A stretch of DNA of 64,000 nt from Aliivibrio wodanis (GCA_000953695.1 LN554846.1:2418001-2482000), one strand, 5' to 3'. Counted from the first letter of the stretch, positions 8,131 to 15,903 are shown. Notes: generated from the sequence alone by a model not told the origin. A program made the numbers and translations.

Positions 8131-9102
8131 TTAGCACAAACGTGGTGGCAATATTTTACGACTATATGATAAATCTTTATCGAATGGAGCATATGTTTCT
8201 ATCGTATACAATTTTGTAGCTTGTTCAATGAACAACCCTTTAATCTGCATTCCCGGGCAATTTTTTCCCACCCAAATCCCAGTTCCAACTAAATTTATTC
8301 CTTTACCTCCATGCATCGTAACTTCAGTTAATATAGGATTGTTTATTTTGTGGTTATCAATAAAAATAGCTGCTTCAGGTGAGTAACATATTAACTGGTC
8401 CAATCCGATATAGTATTCTACATCAGGTAGAATTCTTCCGAGACGAAATTTAGACTCATCACAATATAAATGACAGTCTTCAATACGAAGGTCTAGGGTA
8501 ATTACCTCAATTTCTTTAGGTGGATTAAGCCTCAACTTTAATGCTACTTTTTTAGCGGATGTTTTAATTGTCAGTTCACGCCCTTTGAATTCAATGTCCC
8601 ACGCATCATTGCACCCTTGCCACTCATTATTTTCAATTGAAAACAACACTGAACCGTCGTCTTTAGTAAAGGTCCCCGTAAGAGAAGGAAAACCGGAACC
8701 GTCCTCAGGAGGTTCAATCGAAAGTATTACCTTGTCCCCAAACCGTATTAACTCTTTTGCCCCCTCAAACCTACAGTTACCAATTTTTATTACGATATGG
8801 TTACTAGCTAAGTCAAATGATTCCCATGGGTTTTTAGCTTCTAGGCTATTTTGAATGTTTTTATAATGCCTAAAGACTGTGTCTTTTGAGAGAACACCTT
8901 TAGTCACTTTATTGTGGCACTGACCACAAAGTAGACACATTTTATCAGCATCATGTGTTAGTGCATCAGAGAACTCTGGTTCAATATGTTCATATTCATA
9001 AATGCCACAACGACAAATTACACAACCAAACTTAGAATTCTTTCTGATCTTACGCTTCACTGAAACAGGTATATTGCGTGCTAATCCAAAGCGATTTTTC
9101 AA
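8131..9102 (-). CDS. HNH-type zinc-binding nuclease-like protein with unknown C-terminal domain
   Basis: The first 80 of 323 residues look like an HNH endonuclease: CVIC (Cys26, Cys29), the histidine in YEHIEPE, and CLLCGQCHNK supplying a second Cys pair plus His and Asn. The following 240 residues are beta-rich, with repeated short strands such as GNCRFEGAKELIRFGDKV and EVTMHGGKGINLVGTGIWVG. I do not recognise this domain; it could be a binding or sensor module. The gene is 209 bases upstream of the NUDIX gene on the same strand. It could be part of the same transcription unit or a separate defence gene. Nuclease activity is inferred from the motif alone. Confidence 0.7.
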   Translation of the reverse strand: MKNRFGLARNIPVSVKRKIRKNSKFGCVICRCGIYEYEHIEPEFSDALTHDADKMCLLCGQCHNKVTKGVLSKDTVFRHYKNIQNSLEAKNPWESFDLASNHIVIKIGNCRFEGAKELIRFGDKVILSIEPPEDGSGFPSLTGTFTKDDGSVLFSIENNEWQGCNDAWDIEFKGRELTIKTSAKKVALKLRLNPPKEIEVITLDLRIEDCHLYCDESKFRLGRILPDVEYYIGLDQLICYSPEAAIFIDNHKINNPILTEVTMHGGKGINLVGTGIWVGKNCPGMQIKGLFIEQATKLYTIETYAPFDKDLSYSRKILPPRLC

Positions 9103-9579
9103 ATTAACCTCTTTCTAAAATTAAGATTGTGCTAACGCTAACTAGACGACTTTAATTATCACACAATGCCATTTTTAACTAACCAAATCAATGCGTTGTT
9201 AGTAGCGAAAGAAAGTTAGGTAGCTATAATTACTGAGTAAGAGGAATTCGCATAACTTAGTAATTCGAATTCACATTAACCATAAGTGCCTGGATCTTTA
9301 CTCTAAGTAGTTTTGGGATATTTCAGGTGAGAGCCCGCTTTAACGTCACCGACATAGCGGTGGTCGGTTTGCATGAAGCTTACATGGTTATATGGTTATA
9401 TGGTCCACTATGTGCAGTATATTATGAACAACACGGAAAACTCGTGAAGTGTTTCCGGCCTACTATGCATTACTCCTTAAAACTTTCATATATATAAAGC
9501 AATGGGGGTAAGCAATACCTACTCATTTTATGGTCATGTATAATCTTACTCAAACAAAAATACCAAGAAGTGAGGAACT
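9103..9579. other. Gene-poor spacer between divergent HNH and PD-(D/E)XK genes
   Basis: No convincing gene is visible in these 477 bases. The segment should hold divergent promoters. It contains a short tandem repeat of ATGGTTAT around 9383-9402 and an EcoRI-like GAATTC at 9243 and 9268. I could not assign promoters with confidence. Confidence 0.4.
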
Positions 9580-10824
9580 ATGACTTCAGCTAATGAAATG
9601 GAATATGAAACTTTAACTTTCTCCCAAATTCTAACTTATATACAAGCTGTAAAATTAATCTTGGGCAAACGTTGGCTTCATAAAAAAGTTAATCAAGAAA
9701 AAGAAAAGCGAACCCGCGACAAAGAAGATAGCAATAATAATAAATTTAACTATTTATATAGGACGCCTCCTCATCAAATTGTTCTTTGGGAGTTTGAGTT
9801 TGAAGGGTGGAAAACTTCATGCGTTAAATCTAAACGACTTGTGATGACGCCAGAAATGATGAGATACATCCACTTTGGTTATACGTTACTCCTTGCGGAG
9901 AATGCTATAGGATTTAAGAAGGTCATCGACCGATTGAAACGTGTAGAACACTTCGAAGCGACCTCATTTGAAGTTGAAGTTGCCGCAGGATACATAAACA
10001 AAGGGTACAAGGTTACCTTTATCGAAGAGGGTCCTAAAAAAACACCAGACTTTGAAGTTATAGCCTCTAATGGTGAAAAATTTTGGGTGGAGTGTAAATA
10101 TAAAAACGTCCAAACAGATAAAGAAAAACGAATTTCTTCTGTGTGGAAAGACCTAGAGCGCAACTTATTAACAAAACTTACCCGGTGCGAGAGAAATGTA
10201 GCTGTTATCATAAAGTTAACATCTACCCCCTCAAGAAAAGAACTTGAAGCCTTGACAGATTTCATACTCAAGTATGTTGAGGATGATAATTTGCCGATCA
10301 CATTCGGCAAAAAGATTACATCCATACCATCACCAGACGGCAAACATCAGGTTGTTATCCAAAAACTGACTGAGCCCGGAAAAGCAATCGAGTTTTCTTC
10401 CATTAATATTAGGTGCTCTGAGGACTTTGATAGATACACACTCACATGTGAAAGTAGCAATGTTAGGGGCCAGCAGCTAATCCACAACCCTATTATATTA
10501 GGTTTGATAATTGAAGAGAGTTTTGACAATGTAAAAAGTGTAGTGAATAGCTTTAAATCTGCTGTAAAGCAACTTCCAGAAAGCGGACCAAGTGTAATAA
10601 TGATTAGGATAGATGATAAAGGGTGGACATCTTGTATGGAAGATTCATTCAATAAGGCAAAGAGTCTGTTGCAAAATGAACTATCTGAAAACATTAACAG
10701 ACGAGTTAATGCAGTATTTATAAAGACTTGTAGGTCAATTCATTCTATTGAGACATCAGAATATAAATCATTTGATGTTTGTGTAGAGCATCCTTCCCCA
10801 AGAACTGAAATCACAATCAATTAA
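9580..10824 (+). CDS. Putative PD-(D/E)XK nuclease-fold protein
   Basis: I do not know this 414-residue protein by name. Residues about 128-175 carry a restriction-endonuclease-like core: an acidic helix FEVEVAAGYINKGY, then TPDFEV with Asp157, and WVECKYK with Glu171 and Lys173, in the right order and spacing for PD-(D/E)XK nucleases. The region before (1-120) contains a highly charged stretch (EKEKRTRDKEDSNNN). The C-terminal half has no motif I recognise. No signal peptide or membrane segment is seen. It stands alone on the plus strand, facing away from the HNH/NUDIX/helicase genes, with a GTGAGG ribosome site and a closing inverted repeat. A role in DNA defence is likely but inferred. Confidence 0.65.
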   Translation: MTSANEMEYETLTFSQILTYIQAVKLILGKRWLHKKVNQEKEKRTRDKEDSNNNKFNYLYRTPPHQIVLWEFEFEGWKTSCVKSKRLVMTPEMMRYIHFGYTLLLAENAIGFKKVIDRLKRVEHFEATSFEVEVAAGYINKGYKVTFIEEGPKKTPDFEVIASNGEKFWVECKYKNVQTDKEKRISSVWKDLERNLLTKLTRCERNVAVIIKLTSTPSRKELEALTDFILKYVEDDNLPITFGKKITSIPSPDGKHQVVIQKLTEPGKAIEFSSINIRCSEDFDRYTLTCESSNVRGQQLIHNPIILGLIIEESFDNVKSVVNSFKSAVKQLPESGPSVIMIRIDDKGWTSCMEDSFNKAKSLLQNELSENINRRVNAVFIKTCRSIHSIETSEYKSFDVCVEHPSPRTEITIN

Positions 10825-10845
10825 ATCATCCTAACCAAAAAGTTA

Positions 10846-10880
10846 AGGTTTCATATATAGAGATTCAATGTATGAAACCT
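10846..10880. terminator. Inverted repeat after the PD-(D/E)XK gene
   Basis: AGGTTTCATA (10846-10855) pairs perfectly with TATGAAACCT (10871-10880) across a 15-base loop and is followed by TTTCGTTT. It lies 22 bases after the stop and fits a weak terminator. Confidence 0.55.
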
Positions 10881-11013
10881 TTCGTTTACCTCTTGTATTA
10901 GGTCTTATAATGGATGTCATCTTCCACCTAAACCAGTTTTGGGGCACATATGAGTTATGAAGATCCCACCGTCACAACTCTAGACAGATCCAACTTATAG
11001 CAACCTATCAAAA

Positions 11014-11619
11014 TTAATTACAATTTTTTGGAGAACCAATCAGATCAGCTCCTGACTTATTCCAATGCCTTTTTACTGTGGCTATTCCCAAGCCTAATAC
11101 TTCAGCCGTTTTAGATTGAGATAAACCTTCTGCTTTCTTTACTTGTACCGAAAGAGTAGTACCATGGGCTTCTGGCCTACCAAGTTTTTTACCTTGAATC
11201 TTAGCTCGCTCAATCCCCTCTTTCGTACGTTCCCGAATTCTGTTTCGCTCGAATTCTGCAAAGGCCGAGAACATTTGAAGCATCAGTTTACCTTCCGCAC
11301 TAGACAGGTCAGCTACTGGTAAATCTAAGCAAACAACTTTTATGCCTTTGTCAGTAAGCCGATTGATGGTGTTTTGGACATCAATATTATCTCGCCCTAG
11401 ACGGTCTAGTTTCAAGACCACCAGCATATCGCCGCTTTCCATCTGGTGATTGATTAACATCTTAAATTTTTCTCGCTTCATAGCTTCAACTGAACCAGAC
11501 ACGGTTTCGCTAATGACACGTGAATCACCCACCTCATATCCCTTTTGGCGGATAGCAATAATTTGGTTTTCTGTCGTCTGCTCAGTTGTAGAAACACGGC
11601 AATAGGAAAAAATACGCAT
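11014..11619 (-). CDS. Serine recombinase, resolvase/invertase family
   Basis: This 201-residue protein is a full-length small serine recombinase. The catalytic Ser10 and Arg8 lie in YCRVSTTEQ. The segment VLKLDRLGRD near residues 70-80 holds further active-site residues, and FAEFERNRIRERTKEGI begins the long dimerisation helix. A helix-turn-helix with LSQSKTAEVLGLGIATVKRHW closes the protein. The region directly upstream (11642-11758) carries six copies of GGTATCA in both orientations, as expected for a res site or self-regulatory operator. It could resolve cointegrates or multimers of the element. Confidence 0.93.
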   Translation of the reverse strand: MRIFSYCRVSTTEQTTENQIIAIRQKGYEVGDSRVISETVSGSVEAMKREKFKMLINHQMESGDMLVVLKLDRLGRDNIDVQNTINRLTDKGIKVVCLDLPVADLSSAEGKLMLQMFSAFAEFERNRIRERTKEGIERAKIQGKKLGRPEAHGTTLSVQVKKAEGLSQSKTAEVLGLGIATVKRHWNKSGADLIGSPKNCN

Positions 11620-11641
11620 TGGTCACTCAGTGCTTAAGATT

Positions 11642-11758
11642 GGTATCAAATATAGGGGTATCATATATCTTTGGTATCATAAAAGATATACTATACTTTG
11701 TTGATACCATTATTTAATATGGATAGCTGGTATCAATATACGAATGTTTTTTGATACC
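11642..11758. repeat. Cluster of six GGTATCA/TGATACC motifs (candidate res site)
   Basis: GGTATCA starts at 11642, 11657, 11673 and 11729; the inverse TGATACC starts at 11702 and 11752. The last two sit in a perfect 11-bp inverted repeat (11726-11736 and 11751-11761). The cluster fills the intergenic space between the serine recombinase start and the tyrosine recombinase stop. The geometry suits recombinase dimers, but binding is inferred. Confidence 0.6.
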
Positions 11759-11785
11759 AGCTTAGTTAGATTAATTTGATAGGTA

Positions 11786-12886
11786 TTACTTGTTTCCCAT
11801 CATTTGTTGAAACTGTATAAACTGCTTAAATTGCTCCTCCATATCTGATGGGGTATTTTCAGCTGGTTTTGCTAGTTTTCGTAATAGCTCTGCTTGTTTA
11901 TAATCAGGAACATCACCATAACTGTAAAAGCTGGTCAGTACACTTTCATGCCCTAAGTTTTGACTCCATGCTTTAAACTCCTCAGGTGTTCGACAAAGCC
12001 TTTCACCTAATCTCACTAAGGTATTCCGAAAGCTATGAGGATTAAAATATGGCAAACAAGAATCCTCAAAAGCTTGAGCAAAAACTTTACGGATTGGGTT
12101 TGCATTACTCCAATGCTCTTTAAGTAAACCAACAGCTTCAAATTGCTGATTTTTGTTGTGTGCCAATTTAGTCTTAGGAAATAAAGGATCATTTTGCTTG
12201 TACCCAAGCTCATTAGTTAAATAATCAATCCATTCATTCAAGACCTTTAATGGCAATTCACCTACAGGGAAGAAATACGAAATGAATGTTTTACTAAATT
12301 TTGTATTTACGTCCCTAGCATCTTGATAAAAACTTTGCTCAGCAAGATCAATATGCTTTATCTTCGCTGATGCTACAGCACCATCTCTTGCGCCAGTCAA
12401 AATAATAAAAGCCACCAGTGCCCTATTTCGCATTTCAATCGGATTAGAGCAAGGCATCTCCTCCAAGACTTTCATTATTTGTTCCAGTGTCGCTACATTT
12501 CTTTTTCTTTTAGCATTAGCTATACGAGTGTCTTTTTCAGACAAATTGAAATACTCAATATCACTGTAGTTAATTTTTGCTCTATAGCCTTTCTGGGTGA
12601 CTAAATATTGAAAGAATGATTTCAAATGACGAGTAGCAGTAAGTACCGTAGCTTTACTTAACTTCTCGCCTGTATGAATAGACTTTTTCTCTAGAAAGTG
12701 CTTCTTAAATCCAATCGCATGCTTGGCTCTAAATTTCTTAAAATCGATATAAGCTGTATATTCTTCAAAACGATTGACTGACTTAAGAACCCCATCAATA
12801 GTCGAGTCATCTAGGCGTTTAGCTTCTTTTAGGTACTTCGTAAATTCATAAATAATTCGTGCATTATTTGTACTATTATTCTTCAT
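11786..12886 (-). CDS. Second tyrosine recombinase/site-specific integrase
   Basis: The 366-residue product has an N-terminal SAM-like core-binding domain (residues about 8-110, with KHFLEKKSIHTGEKLSKATV) and a catalytic domain carrying Arg in LTGARDGAVASAK, HSFRNTL, LGHES and the nucleophile Tyr in FYSYGD. All catalytic residues are present. I start at the ATG at 12886 rather than the TTG two codons upstream. The start overlaps the preceding gene's stop by 11 bases, so it is translationally coupled to the alpA-HTH pair. It differs in type from the P4-like integrase at 3425, so the left unit carries two tyrosine recombinases. Its target site is unknown. Confidence 0.92.
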   Translation of the reverse strand: MKNNSTNNARIIYEFTKYLKEAKRLDDSTIDGVLKSVNRFEEYTAYIDFKKFRAKHAIGFKKHFLEKKSIHTGEKLSKATVLTATRHLKSFFQYLVTQKGYRAKINYSDIEYFNLSEKDTRIANAKRKRNVATLEQIMKVLEEMPCSNPIEMRNRALVAFIILTGARDGAVASAKIKHIDLAEQSFYQDARDVNTKFSKTFISYFFPVGELPLKVLNEWIDYLTNELGYKQNDPLFPKTKLAHNKNQQFEAVGLLKEHWSNANPIRKVFAQAFEDSCLPYFNPHSFRNTLVRLGERLCRTPEEFKAWSQNLGHESVLTSFYSYGDVPDYKQAELLRKLAKPAENTPSDMEEQFKQFIQFQQMMGNK

Positions 12887-13364
12887 TATCAAATACCCCC
12901 TCGAAAGGACAATTTAAGAGGTTTTGTCCTCTTAGGATTATGTGTTTTTTAGCTATCGGTAATTTCCCATTGAGGTTGAGCCAGATATCGTTCACATTAC
13001 GCCAAGATACATACTTATTTAACCGACATTCACACTCTTCACATTCACCAATCATCTGAGCCATCCCTGCTGGTTTCGCAATAAATTTAACTGATTCGAT
13101 ACTTGGCTTCATTGCTTGCTTACATCTAAAACAGCACATTTCATACTCTTCACAATCATATTTAATGGCCTTACGTTTCTGTTTTAAGTAAACCTTCAAA
13201 TCTGCACCATTAATTAAAAGTGGGCGTTTTTCATCAACAATAGGTAAACCAACCTTGAGCCAATTACGAATTGTTTTAGGGTGAAGACCTAAAGTTTCAC
13301 TCGCATCAATTACGGTATAATTACGATGGATTTTTATACGATTGGAGTTATTGCGGCTACTCAT
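12876..13364 (-). CDS. HTH and zinc-ribbon protein of the recombinase operon
   Basis: I start at the ATG at 13364, which overlaps the alpA stop by eight bases and gives 162 residues (MSSRNNSNRI). Residues about 14-55 form a helix-turn-helix (YTVIDASETLGLHPKTIRNW, then DLKVYLKQKR) of the MerR/excisionase sort. Residues 70-115 hold two CxxC pairs (CFRC and CEEC), likely a zinc ribbon. It lies between alpA and the tyrosine recombinase with overlaps on both sides. A role in directing or regulating the recombinase is likely, for example as a directionality factor. No characterised homologue comes to mind. Confidence 0.75.
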   Translation of the reverse strand: MSSRNNSNRIKIHRNYTVIDASETLGLHPKTIRNWLKVGLPIVDEKRPLLINGADLKVYLKQKRKAIKYDCEEYEMCCFRCKQAMKPSIESVKFIAKPAGMAQMIGECEECECRLNKYVSWRNVNDIWLNLNGKLPIAKKHIILRGQNLLNCPFEGVFDNEE

Positions 13365-13557
13365 AATTAGCCGCCTTAGATGCTGCAATGCGTTCATCAA
13401 GCCACTGCTCAACATCAGTTTCGACCCACCCAATAGCACGCTCACCTAGTGAGATGGACTGCGGGAAATCGCCCTTGGACATACGCAAGTAAATGCTACT
13501 ACGTGATAAACCTGTTTTCTCTTTAACTTCTGGTAGTCGAATAATTCTGTTGGACAT
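13357..13557 (-). CDS. alpA: AlpA family transcriptional regulator/excisionase-like protein
   Basis: This 66-residue protein is a classic AlpA: RIIRLPEVKEKTGLSRSSIY forms the helix-turn-helix, and FPQSISLGERAIGWVETDVE forms the wing and recognition region. AlpA proteins activate integrase transcription or act as excisionases in P4-like islands. It is the first gene of the alpA-HTH-recombinase operon. A terminator-like hairpin with seven U ends just before its ATG and contains its only plausible ribosome site (AAGAGG). Confidence 0.92.
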   Translation of the reverse strand: MSNRIIRLPEVKEKTGLSRSSIYLRMSKGDFPQSISLGERAIGWVETDVEQWLDERIAASKAANYE

Positions 13558-13598
13558 AAAAAAACCTCTTAGCCCGTTATCGGATGAGCTAAGAGGTT
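13558..13598 (-). promoter_or_regulatory. Terminator-like hairpin containing the alpA ribosome-binding site
   Basis: On the minus strand AACCTCTTAGC (13598-13588) pairs perfectly with GCTAAGAGGTT (13573-13563) and is followed by seven T and then the alpA ATG. It is a textbook intrinsic terminator for the gene upstream, and the 3' arm also supplies AAGAGG at ribosome-site distance. It may act as an attenuator or a ribosome-site mask. Confidence 0.7.
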
Positions 13599-13684
13599 AT
13601 TGGTAAGGAGGGCTTCAAAAGCGCAATTGCGTAAAGCAGATTCTCAATTGCGTTTTTAAGTTTCGATTAGTCAACCAAGCTGTA

Positions 13685-14674
13685 TCAAGCTGTTATATCG
13701 CTAACTTGATTGAGAATCTTACGAATTGTGTTCTCAGATATTGGCCTTCCTGCTTTCTCAGTCATCAGTTTGAGGGAAGGCGCAAGCCCCTTTCTAGACG
13801 AGTCTATCTGCTGCTCTTTTAGCAATGCATCAATGAAGGTAAGTAGGGTATTTCGCTCTGTGGTGGTCAGCGCTTTTTCTGCTGGTGGTGTTGGTTCAGG
13901 CTCATCTTGTAGTGAACGGACAAAGCGTGTAAGTTCGCTTGTTCTGATGACATATTGGCAGCTATGATCAGCGAGACAACAAGAGTCTTCGTAATTTCCT
14001 ATGCCATCAACTTGGTTCCTCATGAGACTGAAGAGAAGCGATATATTATCAACTTCATCATCAGTCAAATCGTCATACAAATTATCATTATCACGTGCGA
14101 GGAAATCATCAACGGAAATACCTTTGGGCTCCAAAATGAATTCTAATCCACTTTGAATATCTGTTAAGGTTTCTTCAGTTTTATCAAAAGACTCTTTTTG
14201 AAGCCTGCAAACCATATCCCCCTGCTTTAAATAAAGACCCGGAGCATCCGCAACAACAGGATCAGGTCCATTTACTTCATTTTGATATAGCCGCTCAATT
14301 TCGAGAGCTTCCATACCTATCATGACTAAATCCCATACACCATCGACAACATGAACTTTTCCATCAATCAAAAACCACTTATTAATGTCTATCGGAATAG
14401 CATCATCATCTATGCAAACGGAATAAGGCTCGTCTAACGCTTCACCTGTCACTAAATCGGTTTGCAACTGGACCAAATCACCATCCTGGCCAGAAACAAT
14501 TTGCCCCTTTATTGCAACGGCTTGATTTATAAGCCGCACAGAAAGTGTCAAGTGCTTATCCATTGCCAATCTATAGATGTCAGATAAAGATACGGGCTCT
14601 TCTAATGAGTCAGACAAGTACCTTATCGCCTCATCAAGCGTGAAAAAACTTTTTAATTTAAATAACTTACTCAT
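13685..14674 (-). CDS. Hypothetical island protein, 329 residues
   Basis: I do not recognise this protein. It is acidic, with segments such as DDDAIPIDINKWF and DNDNLYDDLTDDEVDN, and has no signal peptide or membrane segment. The N-terminus (FFTLDEAIRYLSDSLEEPVS, then LSDIYRLAMDKHL) looks like a short DNA-binding or adaptor helix region. The C-terminal 70 residues (ALTTTERNTLLTFIDALLKE, then APSLKLMTEKAGRPISENTI) resemble a conserved tail found in proteins of other proteobacterial islands. It lies upstream of alpA on the same strand, with the hairpin at 13558 as its likely terminator. Confidence 0.6.
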   Translation of the reverse strand: MSKLFKLKSFFTLDEAIRYLSDSLEEPVSLSDIYRLAMDKHLTLSVRLINQAVAIKGQIVSGQDGDLVQLQTDLVTGEALDEPYSVCIDDDAIPIDINKWFLIDGKVHVVDGVWDLVMIGMEALEIERLYQNEVNGPDPVVADAPGLYLKQGDMVCRLQKESFDKTEETLTDIQSGLEFILEPKGISVDDFLARDNDNLYDDLTDDEVDNISLLFSLMRNQVDGIGNYEDSCCLADHSCQYVIRTSELTRFVRSLQDEPEPTPPAEKALTTTERNTLLTFIDALLKEQQIDSSRKGLAPSLKLMTEKAGRPISENTIRKILNQVSDITA

Positions 14675-14869
14675 TTTCTATTTGTTTCTATCCTTTTATC
14701 CACCAGCAACAAAGAGTGAACTGTTACGGCGGCTTGGCTCATCGAGAACTGCGACTAAGAAAGTAGCTTGAAGTAGCAGTAGACCATCAATATTGGTCGT
14801 ATGAAGGTAACGTAGTGAAGAAGAAAATACGATGAATTTCAAGAAAATCGCTAGTAATCAAAATAAATG

Positions 14870-14888
14870 GGTACACCACAGGGTACAT
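14870..14888 (+). repeat. Right GGTACAC direct repeat pair (candidate arm site)
   Basis: GGTACAC at 14870 and GGTACAT at 14882 repeat the 12-base spacing of the pair at 3292 and match it at 16 of 19 bases. It lies 62 bases before the internal att-like sequence, as expected for the opposite end of the left unit. Confidence 0.45.
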
Positions 14889-14950
14889 CAAGAATAATCA
14901 AACCAAGTAAACTACAATAATTTCAGTTAATTAAAACACAAGATCAACTT

Positions 14951-14965
14951 ACCCCAGCCCACCAA
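14951..14965 (+). repeat. Internal att-like sequence (junction of tandem elements)
   Basis: ACCCCAGCCCACCAA resembles the att core CCCCAGCTCCACCAA with one base missing. As at 21241, the next bases read CGTTTGGAAA after one base, and a hairpin follows, so the resemblance extends past the core. Confidence 0.6.
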
Positions 14966-14974
14966 ACGTTTGGA

Positions 14975-15008
14975 AAGGCTTGATTCCCTTAGGGTTTCAA
15001 GCCTTTTT
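14975..15008 (+). terminator. Terminator-like hairpin after the internal att copy
   Basis: AAGGCTTGA pairs with TCAAGCCTT and is followed by TTTCTTT. A similar hairpin follows the right att copy, so this is probably an old ssrA-proximal terminator carried along. Confidence 0.65.
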
Positions 15009-15177
15009 CTTTATATGAGGCTTGGTTTCCACGTTTTGCTATACAAAGTGATACACATGACCAACTCCACCTATGTTACACAACGTAAAAATACCTATTA
15101 CTTCGTAAGCGCTTAACTAACCACACATATCAATATTAAGCATGCTTTGCCATAGTATCTTTTTAATCGGAGGTATT

Positions 15178-15477
15178 ATGAATCAACAAAGTAAGCGCGA
15201 CCATTGGGCTAATATTTTAGATCAACAGAAAGAGAGTAACCTATCTATCAAGCAATTTTGTATTGATAATGAAATAAGCTACCAAACCCTTTATTACTGG
15301 TCAAAGAAGCTCAGCGAGTTAGAAGTCACAACAAAAATTCACCCCATTATCGTGACAGAGCCAACACAAGAGCCGTCAAATATTGTGGTGCTGACATGTA
15401 ATAATGGCCTTCGTGCCGAGTTACCAGCAAACCTTAATTCCAAACAAATAAAACATTGGGTTGATGCATTGCAATGA
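15178..15477 (+). CDS. tnpA: IS66 accessory protein TnpA
   Basis: The 99-residue product, read from ATG 15178 with a clear CGGAGGT ribosome site, starts MNQQSKRDHWANILDQQKES and contains the helix-turn-helix stretch SIKQFCIDNEISYQTLYYW, a signature of IS66 TnpA (IS66 Orf1). An ATG 12 codons upstream has no ribosome site. TnpA is needed with TnpB for efficient transposition of IS66 elements. Its stop overlaps the tnpB start by four bases (ATGA), so the two are coupled. Confidence 0.93.
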   Translation: MNQQSKRDHWANILDQQKESNLSIKQFCIDNEISYQTLYYWSKKLSELEVTTKIHPIIVTEPTQEPSNIVVLTCNNGLRAELPANLNSKQIKHWVDALQ

Positions 15478-15818
15478 TACAGTCAGGAAAGGTTTACCTC
15501 GTCGTTGGCGTCACCGACATGAGAAAATCCATTGATGGCTTATCACTCATTGTCGCCGAAACGCTGGAAATGGACCCATTCAGTGAAGCCTGGTTTATTT
15601 TTTGTAACCGCAATCGAGATAAACTCAAGATCTTGTTTTGGGATACCAATGGTTTTTGGCTTTATTATCGTCGCTTAGAAAAAGGGACGTTCAAATGGCC
15701 AACTCCCAATATTGATGGTGCGCTCCACATTAGCAGACAACAACTCAACTGGCTTTTATCTGGACTGACTTTAGATCATGCTAAAGCTCATAAGCCGTTA
15801 TTTAACCTAGAAGTGTGA
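15474..15818 (+). CDS. tnpB: IS66 accessory protein TnpB (Orf2)
   Basis: This 114-residue protein has the unmistakable TnpB pattern: VYLVVGVTDMRKSIDGLSLI, then FIFCNRNRDKLKILFWDTNG, WLYYRRLEKGTFKWP, and LNWLLSGL. Length and order are standard for IS66. The start codon overlaps tnpA. The gap to tnpC is 85 bases. Confidence 0.95.
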   Translation: MIQSGKVYLVVGVTDMRKSIDGLSLIVAETLEMDPFSEAWFIFCNRNRDKLKILFWDTNGFWLYYRRLEKGTFKWPTPNIDGALHISRQQLNWLLSGLTLDHAKAHKPLFNLEV

Positions 15819-15903
15819 TCGCTGATAATGATCATCAAATTGGACTTGAACGATCCTTTTTCGATGTCACACTTAGGGTAATTAAACAACCTTGAGCTAA
15901 AGC

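Noticed and set aside
9879-10343. 154-codon ORF antisense to the PD-(D/E)XK gene
   Set aside because: The plus-strand protein has a clear domain, ribosome site and terminator; the antisense frame has no motif or start signal.
12876-13445. Longer 189-residue version of the HTH-zinc-ribbon protein
   Set aside because: The extra 27 N-terminal residues read through alpA codons in another frame. The ATG at 13364 overlaps the alpA stop and fits coupling.
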